The notes beneath the pieces are model-generated. The model searched no databases. It was given only the letters and a program-made list of their open reading frames with translations, and had not been told where the DNA came from. A stretch of DNA of 5,683 nucleotides. It comes from Spirochaetales bacterium (GTDB lineage: Bacteria > Spirochaetota > Spirochaetia > Sphaerochaetales > Sphaerochaetaceae). Positions 1-5,683 of the stretch are shown here, one piece after another. The DNA is taken from positions 1-5,683 of the forward strand of contig JALFYG010000034.1 of the NCBI GenBank assembly GCA_022784805.1, read 5' to 3'. Both the position numbers and the translations under genes were made by a program. The stretch's first letter is position 1; each line of letters begins with the position of its first letter.

Positions 1-995
1 CGATATAGATAATAGATGTATGTAAAGATGATTGTGATTATTACAGCATACCAGAGAGCCATTGAAGCATCAGTATTATTGAAAGCATCTCCAAGAGACA
101 TGCTTCTTGCAGCTTCTCCTATTGTCATGATGGACTCTCCGTCAACAGAAAGCATCCATGTGACAAATGGGAACATAAAGAGAGCTGATACAATGAGAAC
201 TATGATAGGCAACAGCATATCGATCATCTTTGCCCTGCCATTATCTGTCTTCTCCTCACCTTTCATCTCGCCTGGAGCTTCACCATAATTTGCGTTATAA
301 AGTATTCCTTTTTCTGCAAGCTTCTGGCTCTTCTTCATCGGACCGTAATCACGACCAGTAAGAATAATGGTTAGAACCATTATGAGAGTGAGAATGGCAT
401 AGATGTTATAAGGAACAGCTTTAATGAAGAATGAGAATTCTGTGATACCAAAGGTATCGAAGCCTTCGCTACCCTTGAGAATACTCATTACTGTAATGAC
501 CCAAGAAGAAATTGGGACAAGAATACAGACAGGTGCAGCTGTAGAATCGAGAACCCAAGCAAGCTTTGCCCTTGAGATCTTATTCTTGTCTGCAATTGGT
601 CTCATGACTGTTCCCACAGCAAGGGAATTAAAGTAATCATCGATAAAGATGATGATACCGCAGAGCCAAGCCAAGAGAAGGCTTGTCTTTGGATCATTGA
701 TCTTCTTCTTTGCCCATCTACCGAAAGCCTCTGCGCTTCCTGTCTTGCTGAGAATACCAACCAAGCCTCCAAGTAAGGCACAGAACAAGAAGATCCTGAT
801 GTTCCAACCATCTGTCAAAACATCAGCCAATAAATCTGTGAATCTCAAAAGAGCGGCAACAGGATTACCTCCAGCTACGATCAATGCTCCTGATATGATT
901 CCTATAAAGAGGGATATGACAACATCTTTGGTGATGAAAGCCAAAGTGATTGTCAATACTGGAGGGATAAGCCCCAGAATTCCAAAGTTTTCCAT
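1..995 (-). CDS. nhaC: Na+/H+ antiporter, NhaC family (C-terminal end outside window)
   Basis: Polytopic inner-membrane antiporter that exchanges Na+ for H+ and serves pH and sodium homeostasis. I translated the minus strand from the ATG at 995-993: 331 codons stay open to the left edge, so the C-terminus is missing (family members are usually about 450-530 residues). The N-terminus is hydrophobic, with repeated membrane segments at roughly residues 5-22, 25-42, 66-83, 105-120, 155-172, 196-212, 259-278 and 313-330. The strongest signature lies at residues 117-165: an FIDDYFNSL stretch, then GTVMRP, ISRAKLA, DSTAAPVC and PISSW. These conserved blocks of the NhaC superfamily hold the acidic residues expected to bind cations. 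A charged, Lys/Glu-rich loop covers residues 213-257. The start is secured by an AAGGAG site five bases upstream. The gene is divergent from the beta-helix genes, so they probably share no transcript. The family call is firm; ion specificity (Na+ only, or another counter-substrate such as malate/lactate in MleN-type members) cannot be read from sequence. Confidence 0.9.
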   Translation of the reverse strand, partial: MENFGILGLIPPVLTITLAFITKDVVISLFIGIISGALIVAGGNPVAALLRFTDLLADVLTDGWNIRIFLFCALLGGLVGILSKTGSAEAFGRWAKKKINDPKTSLLLAWLCGIIIFIDDYFNSLAVGTVMRPIADKNKISRAKLAWVLDSTAAPVCILVPISSWVITVMSILKGSEGFDTFGITEFSFFIKAVPYNIYAILTLIMVLTIILTGRDYGPMKKSQKLAEKGILYNANYGEAPGEMKGEEKTDNGRAKMIDMLLPIIVLIVSALFMFPFVTWMLSVDGESIMTIGEAARSMSLGDAFNNTDASMALWYAVIITIIFTYIYYLY

Positions 996-1000
996 AACTT

Positions 1001-1006
1001 CTCCTT
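1001..1006 (-). promoter_or_regulatory. Shine-Dalgarno site of nhaC
   Basis: On the minus strand the sequence reads AAGGAG, then five bases, then the ATG of nhaC. This is a near-ideal ribosome binding site and fixes the start codon at 995. It also shows that the organism uses Shine-Dalgarno initiation, which makes the lack of such a site at 2332 notable. Confidence 0.85.
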
Positions 1007-1188
1007 TTTATACAAAAGCCTTGAAACTTTAATTGAAAAGAATCTTTAGTTCTACTTAAAGGCTGTAAAAATGTATAAAATTACAATCAAATGTTACTGT
1101 AATAACAAAGCAATATTTTCAAACATCATTTAAAAGTAGTAATTAGTTTTAGAATAGTTTCTTGTATTTATTGTAATTAAATAATTTT

Positions 1189-1194
1189 ATTATA
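1189..1194 (-). promoter_or_regulatory. Candidate -10 element for nhaC
   Basis: The minus strand carries a perfect TATAAT here, in a GTGTATAATAAAA context. Transcription from it would run toward nhaC with a leader of roughly 185 bases. No good -35 hexamer is placed 16-18 bases upstream, and in A+T-rich DNA such hexamers occur by chance, so this is only a candidate. Confidence 0.25.
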
Positions 1195-1245
1195 CACTTT
1201 GCTATACAATTGTACGAGAGTGTTCAAGATAAATGCATCTAAAGG

Positions 1246-2148
1246 ATGAGAACCATCAACTACCCACGTGGCAGAGCCAGCGGGGTTTCCGCCGACTGGA
1301 AAGAGATAGAATATAAAGCCACATTCCTTGAAATACAAGAGACAAACTCTGCACATAAAAAGAATAGAAGACTTCAAACAAATATTGAGTTGAATGGCCC
1401 GGACTTGACAGCAGAGAATGCTGGAAGGCCAATGCTTAACGTCATCGGAGAGGGAGCATTGGAATCAATATCAAATTCATCCATTATCTTCATTGGTCCC
1501 GATGCTGATAACTGTGAAACAGACAAGACTATGTTATCTAGAGAAACAAAGCAAGGTTCAATAAACCTTTCCGGTTCCGGTGGAAACGTCACATTGGATG
1601 GAAGCGTAGAGCTTCAGGGCTTTGTTGGTATTTCAAGCTGGTCCACTACCCTCACAAATGACAATCTGACTCCTACTATTACTTATGATATCGGTTCAAC
1701 CATCAAAGTATTGAACGGAGCCAGGATAAACGTCACAGGAGACGTGGAATCAGATGATAGATATTCAGATGATGCACAGGGTATTGTAATATATGCAGAC
1801 GGAAAAGGTGGAGAGATAGAAATATATCTCTATAATGGATCCATTACAACTAACTGTTCAAGCTCCAACGCTACCCTAAGTAGTTCTACTCCTGAATCAG
1901 GAATAATGATCGATAGCTTCACAGGATCTCTAACCATTACGCTTAAAAACAATTCATCGATTAGCTCTACAAACGGAAACGGAATAGTTCTCAGAAACTG
2001 TACCGGTGATATAACTATCAACTACGACAGCACTTCATCCATCTATGGCGCTTATGGGGCATTAAGTGCATCAAATAGTTCAGATGTGAAGATTTATAAG
2101 GATGGAACACAGATTGAACCTGCAATGACTTCCAGAACATTCAATTAA
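1246..2148 (+). CDS. Beta-helix-like protein, probable 5'-truncated paralogue of the neighbouring lipoprotein
   Basis: Encodes 300 residues of unknown function, rich in Asn, Ser, Thr, Gly and Ile. There is no signal peptide or lipobox. From about residue 17 it resembles residues 273-612 of the downstream lipoprotein. Paired blocks are DWKEIEY with DFKEVIY, IELNG with INMNG, GSINLSG with GTINLIG, GFVGISS with GVRGISS, and FTGSLTI plus CTGDITI with FTGTTTI plus CTGKVTI. The alternating hydrophobic pattern and turn residues suggest right-handed beta-helix rungs; two rungs of about 27 residues run from near residue 217 to 270. The first ~17 codons (MRTINYPRGR onward) have no counterpart and are read through a G+C-rich double hairpin. 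The ATG at 1246 follows AAAGG with no spacer, a poor start context; ATG 1432 (residue 63) follows GGAAGG but would cut into the fold. I infer a gene that lost its export signal and Ig-like half, hence probably a remnant. A short cytoplasmic product cannot be excluded. Confidence 0.6.
   Translation: MRTINYPRGRASGVSADWKEIEYKATFLEIQETNSAHKKNRRLQTNIELNGPDLTAENAGRPMLNVIGEGALESISNSSIIFIGPDADNCETDKTMLSRETKQGSINLSGSGGNVTLDGSVELQGFVGISSWSTTLTNDNLTPTITYDIGSTIKVLNGARINVTGDVESDDRYSDDAQGIVIYADGKGGEIEIYLYNGSITTNCSSSNATLSSSTPESGIMIDSFTGSLTITLKNNSSISSTNGNGIVLRNCTGDITINYDSTSSIYGAYGALSASNSSDVKIYKDGTQIEPAMTSRTFN
1257..1299. other. G+C-rich double-hairpin island at the truncation junction
   Basis: These 43 bases have 29 G or C (67%), in sharp contrast to the A+T-rich flanks. 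Hairpin one: 1263-1272 pairs with 1276-1285, giving nine pairs, a three-base AGA loop and two one-base bulges. It looks like a decayed perfect stem around the CCACGTGG core. Hairpin two: TTTCC at 1286-1290 pairs with GGAAA at 1298-1302 around a seven-base loop. Imperfect subterminal hairpins of this kind are found at the ends of IS200/IS605-type elements, and a TCAA lies just upstream at 1256-1259. I see no transposase and no second end, so the origin is a guess. Confidence 0.35.
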
Positions 2149-2331
2149 GAGCACTAATACTTTTAAGAAGAAAAACGCAAAATTAATTGGCTCAAAAATC
2201 CTATACAGATTTCTGATTATTCTGATATTGACTCAATTAAAATCAGCAATAAGAAAAACTAATACACTTTAAATTACATCTTTTTCTGTTTTGTCAGCAT
2301 TGTGTAACACTAAACCGTTAAACTATTGTAG
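2149..2331. other. A+T-rich spacer upstream of the lipoprotein gene
   Basis: This 183-base non-coding stretch lies between the two beta-helix genes. It contains a nested dyad at 2222-2246 (CTGAT, then ATTGA-C-TCAAT, then ATCAG) that overlaps a TTGACT hexamer at 2228-2233, a possible -35 box. No convincing -10 follows at 16-18 bases, and no T-run follows the dyad, so it is not a good terminator. A promoter for the lipoprotein gene is expected here but cannot be fixed. Confidence 0.4.
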
Positions 2332-4170
2332 ATGAAAGATAAGGGACACAAGAATATTAGCGCGTTTAGAAAGGCGACAGTAACATTACTGGCGCTTTTT
2401 GTTCTTATTCTTATTTCTTCTTGTTCCCCTGAAACAATGCAGCTTTGCAGAGTCGGAATTGGCACAGAAAACTCATCAAGAAGTCTTACTGCAACAATTA
2501 CAGATCCATTAGACACTTTAAATATCTACTATAGGACTATCTACAAAGGAACAGGTTCTTCCTATGGTGACATGTCCACTAGCACTACTTATAAAAGACT
2601 TGATTCAAATGGAATTATTGTAAGCCAGGGTCTTTGGGATGTTGAAGTATTGTTCTCGGAAAGAGACACAAGCACTCTTGATGGTTCCGTAGGTACAAAC
2701 TATGTATGTAAAGCCAGTGTACGAAATACTTACATCAACCTTAACACTACGACCATCACTGTTCAGTTTGAAACCGAGAATACTTATGGAACGTTCTCTA
2801 TTGATTCTTATGTTCTCTCTGGACTCTCAGTTCCTTCTGCAACAGTCTCTTTATATAAGATGAATGAGAGTAGTGTATTTGAAGTTGTATCAAATAACCT
2901 TCCTACTACAAACACCGACAACAAAGAGTATTTCTTCTCTGCTTCCTATGAGCCAGGCGTTTATTATGCTGTTTTCCATGTATATGATACAGCAGTATCT
3001 ATATTTACTGACTGTATCGGTTTTGTAATCAGAGGCGGTCTTACAACAACAATCAGTGGTTCTTATACTCTGATTGGATCATCTAATATCGTAAACCCAG
3101 ATGGAAGTGTAAGCAAAGAAAACGATATTAAGAATTTCAATGGAACAGATTTCAAAGAAGTTATCTATACAATAGATCCAAAGAATGACTACAACTTTGT
3201 GTCTACAAACAACACTTTCAAGAAAGATTTGGTCGATAGATTCGTCACCATTAATATGAATGGAAAGAATATCATCAACTCTGATACCAGCAATCAGGGA
3301 AATAGTGATTCTACGAAAGAGACAAGAACTTATTTTGATATTGGAAGCAGAGCTGTATTGAACATAATAAATGTTGCAGATAATCCTAGCCCATCTGTCT
3401 ATGGTTCATCTGTTGTTGCTCCTTCAAGATACAAAACTGATTTCATTGTAAATGGTGGTGTACTTAATATTGGAACTTCTGTTTTCAATGAAAACAACCC
3501 AAGTTATTCTGAATCAAACGGAAAAATATCTGTAAAAGGTGCTCCTGCCGCAATCATGTCAAACAAGATTCCAAATGGAGAATATAGACATGCCGCAATT
3601 GATGTCTCCGATAAAGGTGGAACTATCAACTTGATTGGAGGTACAAAAGGCGTAGTATTAGAAGACGGAGTAAGAGGTATTTCTTCTGATTACACAATAA
3701 CAAATACAGATAATAGTGATTTCAACCTAACTATCACAATGAATAATGCATCTATTAACTCTACTGGTGCCAGTGGAATATCTGACTATGGAATTGATAT
3801 TAATGGTTATGGTAAGAGCGGAAGTATTGTAATAAACATTACAGGAAAAGATCCTACACAAAACAAAACTATCAGAACCAGCGGTGCTTCAGGTACAGCA
3901 TTGGGCTACTGTATTAGGATTGCAAACTTTACAGGTACAACAACAATCAACATTGACAGTTCCGTCATAATTCAATCTGATGACGGCTATGCAATTTATA
4001 TTGATGATACTTGTACAGGAAAAGTTACCATAAATAACAACTCAAAAAATGTAAAAGCTTCATCAACAGGAATAGATGCGCTGTACTACTATGGAATCCC
4101 TGAAAGTGCAAAAAGCAATACTTTAGCGACAGGAACAATAGAGATTCCTGCAAGAACTACCACAAACTAA
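2332..4170 (+). CDS. Predicted surface lipoprotein: Ig-like N-terminal half, beta-helix-like C-terminal half
   Basis: Encodes 612 residues; no specific function is recognised. Residues 1-31 form a type-II signal peptide: basic start (KDKGHK, RK), hydrophobic core TLLALFVLILISS and a lipobox ending at Cys31, so the mature protein should be lipidated and sit in an outer or cell-surface membrane. Residues about 50-245 are beta-rich, with alternating strands and motifs such as SQGLWDVEV, GTFSIDSYVL, EPGVYYAVFHVYD and GGLTTTISG, consistent with two or more Ig/fibronectin-like sandwiches. From about residue 270 to the end, repeated TI-rich strands (VTINMNGKNI, GGTINLIGG, FTGTTTINI, CTGKVTINN) point to a right-handed beta-helix of the kind found in adhesins and polysaccharide-active proteins. 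No catalytic motif is visible, so adhesion or glycan binding is a guess. A TAG stop lies directly before the ATG and no later ATG precedes Cys31, so this start is forced, although it has no Shine-Dalgarno site. The upstream neighbour is a partial copy of the C-terminal half. Confidence 0.8.
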   Translation: MKDKGHKNISAFRKATVTLLALFVLILISSCSPETMQLCRVGIGTENSSRSLTATITDPLDTLNIYYRTIYKGTGSSYGDMSTSTTYKRLDSNGIIVSQGLWDVEVLFSERDTSTLDGSVGTNYVCKASVRNTYINLNTTTITVQFETENTYGTFSIDSYVLSGLSVPSATVSLYKMNESSVFEVVSNNLPTTNTDNKEYFFSASYEPGVYYAVFHVYDTAVSIFTDCIGFVIRGGLTTTISGSYTLIGSSNIVNPDGSVSKENDIKNFNGTDFKEVIYTIDPKNDYNFVSTNNTFKKDLVDRFVTINMNGKNIINSDTSNQGNSDSTKETRTYFDIGSRAVLNIINVADNPSPSVYGSSVVAPSRYKTDFIVNGGVLNIGTSVFNENNPSYSESNGKISVKGAPAAIMSNKIPNGEYRHAAIDVSDKGGTINLIGGTKGVVLEDGVRGISSDYTITNTDNSDFNLTITMNNASINSTGASGISDYGIDINGYGKSGSIVINITGKDPTQNKTIRTSGASGTALGYCIRIANFTGTTTINIDSSVIIQSDDGYAIYIDDTCTGKVTINNNSKNVKASSTGIDALYYYGIPESAKSNTLATGTIEIPARTTTN

Positions 4171-4184
4171 ACAACCATTAATTA

Positions 4185-4206
4185 AGGGTGCCCTTTGAGA
4201 CACCCT
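4185..4206. terminator. Hairpin between convergent genes, possible bidirectional terminator
   Basis: AGGGTG at 4185-4190 pairs with CACCCT at 4201-4206 around a ten-base loop, in the 62-base gap between the stop of the lipoprotein gene (plus strand) and the stop of the DJ-1 gene (minus strand). The position is right for a shared terminator. Neither side has a clean T-run, so it would be weak or Rho-assisted. An alternative fold uses AAGGG/CCCTT but leaves only a two-base loop. Confidence 0.4.
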
Positions 4207-4232
4207 GAATCATATTTCAAACTAAAAACTTA

Positions 4233-4784
4233 TCAGTCTTTATAGTAGATAGAAGATCTGACCTTCTCTGCCTTGTCTTCTCCAAGAAGAAGAGCGATGA
4301 GCTTCAAGCCTAGATCAAATGCCCAGCCAGCACTCTTTCCTGTGACCACGTTTCCATCCACCACTACTCCATCAGTGAGGAATTCAACGTTTGGAGCAAA
4401 ATCCCCGCATCCAGGATAACAAGTAGCCTTACCACTCTTAACAAGTCCTAATGGTCCGAATACTACAGCAGGAGAAGCACAGATAGCAGAAACAAGGTTT
4501 CCCCTATTATATGTATCCATGATGATAGAGTTGACTTTATCTGAGGAAGCTAGATTTGTGGCTCCTGGCATTCCGCCTGGAGCAAAGACCAAATCCCATG
4601 CTTCGTCTTTGACATCTTCAAGCTTTACATCAGCCTTGATCTCAACATTGTGGGAAGAGACAACTCTCTCTCCAGTAACACCTGCTGTAATGACGTTGAT
4701 TCCAGCTCTTCTCAAAACGTCAACGACACACAATGCTTCACACATCTCACAGCCATCAGCAAGAAAAACAAGTGCCTTCTTCAT
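4233..4784 (-). CDS. DJ-1/PfpI-family protein (ThiJ/YajL-like)
   Basis: A 183-residue, cytosolic, single-domain protein, the normal length for DJ-1/YajL members. Conserved features: a start strand ending LADGCEMCEA, whose Glu16 matches the Glu18 of human DJ-1 that tunes the active cysteine; VDVLRRAGINV (residues 21-31); an APGGMPGATNL oxyanion-turn motif (68-78); and the nucleophile elbow SAICASP with Cys102 as the predicted reactive cysteine. A later SAGWAFDLGL helix (151-160) matches the GPGTSFEFAL region of DJ-1. The family includes redox-sensing chaperones and enzymes that detoxify or repair glyoxal-type damage; which of these applies here cannot be told. The ATG overlaps the TGA of the upstream DAHP synthase gene as TGATG, and AGGAG lies eight bases upstream inside that gene, so translation is probably coupled. 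Additional cysteines at 12, 15, 19, 122 and 126 are a local oddity. Confidence 0.92.
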   Translation of the reverse strand: MKKALVFLADGCEMCEALCVVDVLRRAGINVITAGVTGERVVSSHNVEIKADVKLEDVKDEAWDLVFAPGGMPGATNLASSDKVNSIIMDTYNRGNLVSAICASPAVVFGPLGLVKSGKATCYPGCGDFAPNVEFLTDGVVVDGNVVTGKSAGWAFDLGLKLIALLLGEDKAEKVRSSIYYKD

Positions 4785-5683
4785 CAGAGAATCTCCTCTC
4801 CGCCATTTTCCTTGGCTCTTCTCAAGATATCAGCAGCATGCCTCATGATTCTCTCTGTCTCTTCCCAACCGATGCAGGCATCTGTTACAGAGACACCATA
4901 CTTCAGTTCGCTTAGGTTGCAAGGAATAGACTGGTTACCCTCATTAAGGTTAGATTCAAGCATGAAGCCTCTGATAGATTTGTTTCCCCATACCTTCTGG
5001 TCAACTACGCTACGAAGGACTCTCTTCTGTCTTGTAAAGTCTTTGTTACTGTTGGCATGAGAGCAGTCAATGACGATGGTTGGCTCCAAGCCAGCCTTCT
5101 TCATTGCATTCTCAGCGCTTTCTACATCGTTTTCATAGTAGTTTGCACCATGGACTCCACCACGAAGAATAATATGAGCAAAACTATTACCTGTTGTATG
5201 GAACTGAGCAATTACTCCGTTTCTCCTGATACCTATGAAGGCAGCAGGCTCCCTAGCGCTCTTTACAGCGTTGATAGCTGCTGTGAAGTCACCGCTTGTT
5301 GAGTTCTTGAAGCCGATGGCCACACTGAGACCGCTTGCAAGGGACCTGTGTGTCTGGCTCTCTGTTGTGCGAGCTCCAATACTTGACCAGCTCATAAGCT
5401 CGTCTGTGTACTGAGGAACGATAGGATCGAGACACTCACATCCAACAGGAAGACCGATATGAGTGATGTCCAACAAAAGCTTTCTACATACTTCAAGTCC
5501 TTTATCGAGGTCATAAGTGCCGTCCATATCTGGATCAGTAATAAGACCCTTCCAGCCTAAAGCTGTACGAGGTTTCTCGAAGTATGTTCTCATGACCACA
5601 AAGAACTGATCAGAAAGCTCATCTGAAAGTTTCTTAAGTTTCTCTGCGTATTCAATGGCAGCTTTTGGATCATGAATAGAACA
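4784..5683 (-). CDS. aroF: 3-deoxy-7-phosphoheptulonate (DAHP) synthase, AroF type (N-terminus outside window)
   Basis: Condenses phosphoenolpyruvate and erythrose 4-phosphate to DAHP, the first step of the shikimate route to aromatic amino acids. The frame is open from the right edge to a TGA at 4784-4786, giving 299 residues; about 50-60 N-terminal residues lie outside, judged against the ~350-residue E. coli enzymes. The first visible residue is the Cys of the GPCSIHD motif, a metal ligand. In order follow FEKPRT (substrate-binding Lys), GARTTESQTHR, a GFKN lysine, HIILRGG, DCSHANSNKD (metal-binding His), FMLESNLNEGNQ (metal-binding Glu) and YGVSVTDACIGWE (metal-binding Asp). All expected active-site residues are therefore present. 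The DCSHANSNKD and YGVSVTDACI blocks are closer to E. coli AroF than to AroG. Feedback control by an aromatic amino acid is usual for this class, but the N-terminal region involved is mostly missing. An in-frame GTG at 5599 is not the start, because conserved sequence continues upstream of it. Confidence 0.95.
   Translation of the reverse strand, partial: CSIHDPKAAIEYAEKLKKLSDELSDQFFVVMRTYFEKPRTALGWKGLITDPDMDGTYDLDKGLEVCRKLLLDITHIGLPVGCECLDPIVPQYTDELMSWSSIGARTTESQTHRSLASGLSVAIGFKNSTSGDFTAAINAVKSAREPAAFIGIRRNGVIAQFHTTGNSFAHIILRGGVHGANYYENDVESAENAMKKAGLEPTIVIDCSHANSNKDFTRQKRVLRSVVDQKVWGNKSIRGFMLESNLNEGNQSIPCNLSELKYGVSVTDACIGWEETERIMRHAADILRRAKENGGEEIL
4793..4797 (-). promoter_or_regulatory. Shine-Dalgarno site of the DJ-1 gene, inside the end of aroF
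   Basis: The minus strand reads AGGAG, eight bases before the ATG at 4784. The site lies in the last codons of the DAHP synthase gene. Together with the one-base TGATG stop/start overlap, it supports translational coupling of the two genes and fixes the DJ-1 start. Confidence 0.75.

Larger units (their letters stand above)
996..1245. other. A+T-rich divergent intergenic spacer
   Basis: About 250 bases separate the nhaC start from the ATG of the small beta-helix gene. The stretch is strongly A+T-rich and has stops in the reading frame that enters the downstream gene, including a TAA one codon before its ATG. I could not find a signal peptide or other missing 5' part of the downstream gene encoded here. 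It holds two small dyads that could be operator-like or chance: TGTTA/TAACA arms at 1092-1107 and a perfect TACAATTGTA palindrome at 1205-1214. No RNA gene is recognisable. Confidence 0.6.

Noticed and set aside
649..1032. A 127-codon open frame on the plus strand, and shorter plus-strand frames at 16-288 and 424-636
   Set aside because: They lie opposite nhaC, whose conserved antiporter motifs are clear on the minus strand; their translations show no recognisable protein pattern.
1092..1107. TGTTA/TAACA dyad as an operator for nhaC
   Set aside because: Only five-base arms in A+T-rich sequence, with no firmly placed promoter nearby; left as a mention in the spacer entry.
1000..1246. Missing N-terminal part of the short beta-helix gene present upstream but frameshifted
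   Set aside because: I looked in the plus-strand frames for a lipobox, a hydrophobic signal stretch or matches to the Ig-like half and found none, so truncation is favoured over a frameshift.
1177..1377. A 66-codon minus-strand frame across the hairpin island
   Set aside because: Its composition is typical of a chance frame, it overlaps the paralogue-matching region on the other strand, and it has no plausible ribosome binding site or family resemblance.
2153..2272. ACTAATAC followed by a TTTAA-type run at 2153-2167 and again at 2258-2272, each near an AAGAAAAAC string
   Set aside because: Short and imperfect matches in A+T-rich non-coding DNA; too weak to call a repeat or an attachment site.
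4519..5302. Several plus-strand frames of 60-136 codons
   Set aside because: All are antisense to the DJ-1 and aroF genes, which are supported by full sets of conserved active-site motifs.
5597..5599. GTG at 5599 as the start of the DAHP synthase
   Set aside because: Conserved sequence (CSIHDP and the following helix) continues in frame upstream to the window edge, so the true start is outside.

Overview
The window looks like chromosomal DNA from a fairly A+T-rich bacterium with conventional Shine-Dalgarno sites. No marker in it settles the taxon. The type-II signal peptide, the Ig-like N-terminal half and the Asn/Ser/Thr-rich beta-helix half of the large lipoprotein resemble surface lipoproteins of host-associated spirochaetes. 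That guess rests on recalled family character and should be held loosely; other phyla are possible.

Layout. (1) Positions 1-995, minus strand: a NhaC-family Na+/H+ antiporter. Its start and about 331 residues are visible, and its C-terminal end lies beyond the left edge. (2) Positions 996-1245: an A+T-rich divergent spacer with a candidate promoter for nhaC. (3) Positions 1246-2148, plus strand: a 300-residue Asn/Ser/Thr-rich beta-helix-like protein without a signal peptide. (4) Positions 2149-2331: an A+T-rich spacer. (5) Positions 2332-4170, plus strand: a 612-residue predicted lipoprotein, Ig-like N-terminal half plus beta-helix-like C-terminal half. (6) Positions 4171-4232: a convergent spacer with a hairpin. 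(7) Positions 4233-4784 and 4784-5683, minus strand: a DJ-1/PfpI-family protein overlapping by one base (TGATG) the end of an AroF-type DAHP synthase, whose N-terminus lies beyond the right edge.

How the parts relate. aroF and the DJ-1 gene are almost certainly one translationally coupled transcript: aroF makes the first committed intermediate of the shikimate pathway, and the DJ-1 protein is probably a protective or repair-type cysteine enzyme. nhaC is an independent ion-homeostasis gene. The most unusual part is the middle. The 300-residue protein is a paralogue of only the C-terminal ~340 residues of the lipoprotein beside it. Its similarity begins about 17 codons after its ATG, directly after a 43-bp G+C-rich island that folds into two adjacent hairpins. 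The simplest reading is a duplicated surface-lipoprotein gene whose 5' half (signal peptide and Ig-like part) was lost at a recombination or insertion junction, leaving an open but probably non-exported remnant. No RNA genes, CRISPR arrays or intact insertion sequences were seen.
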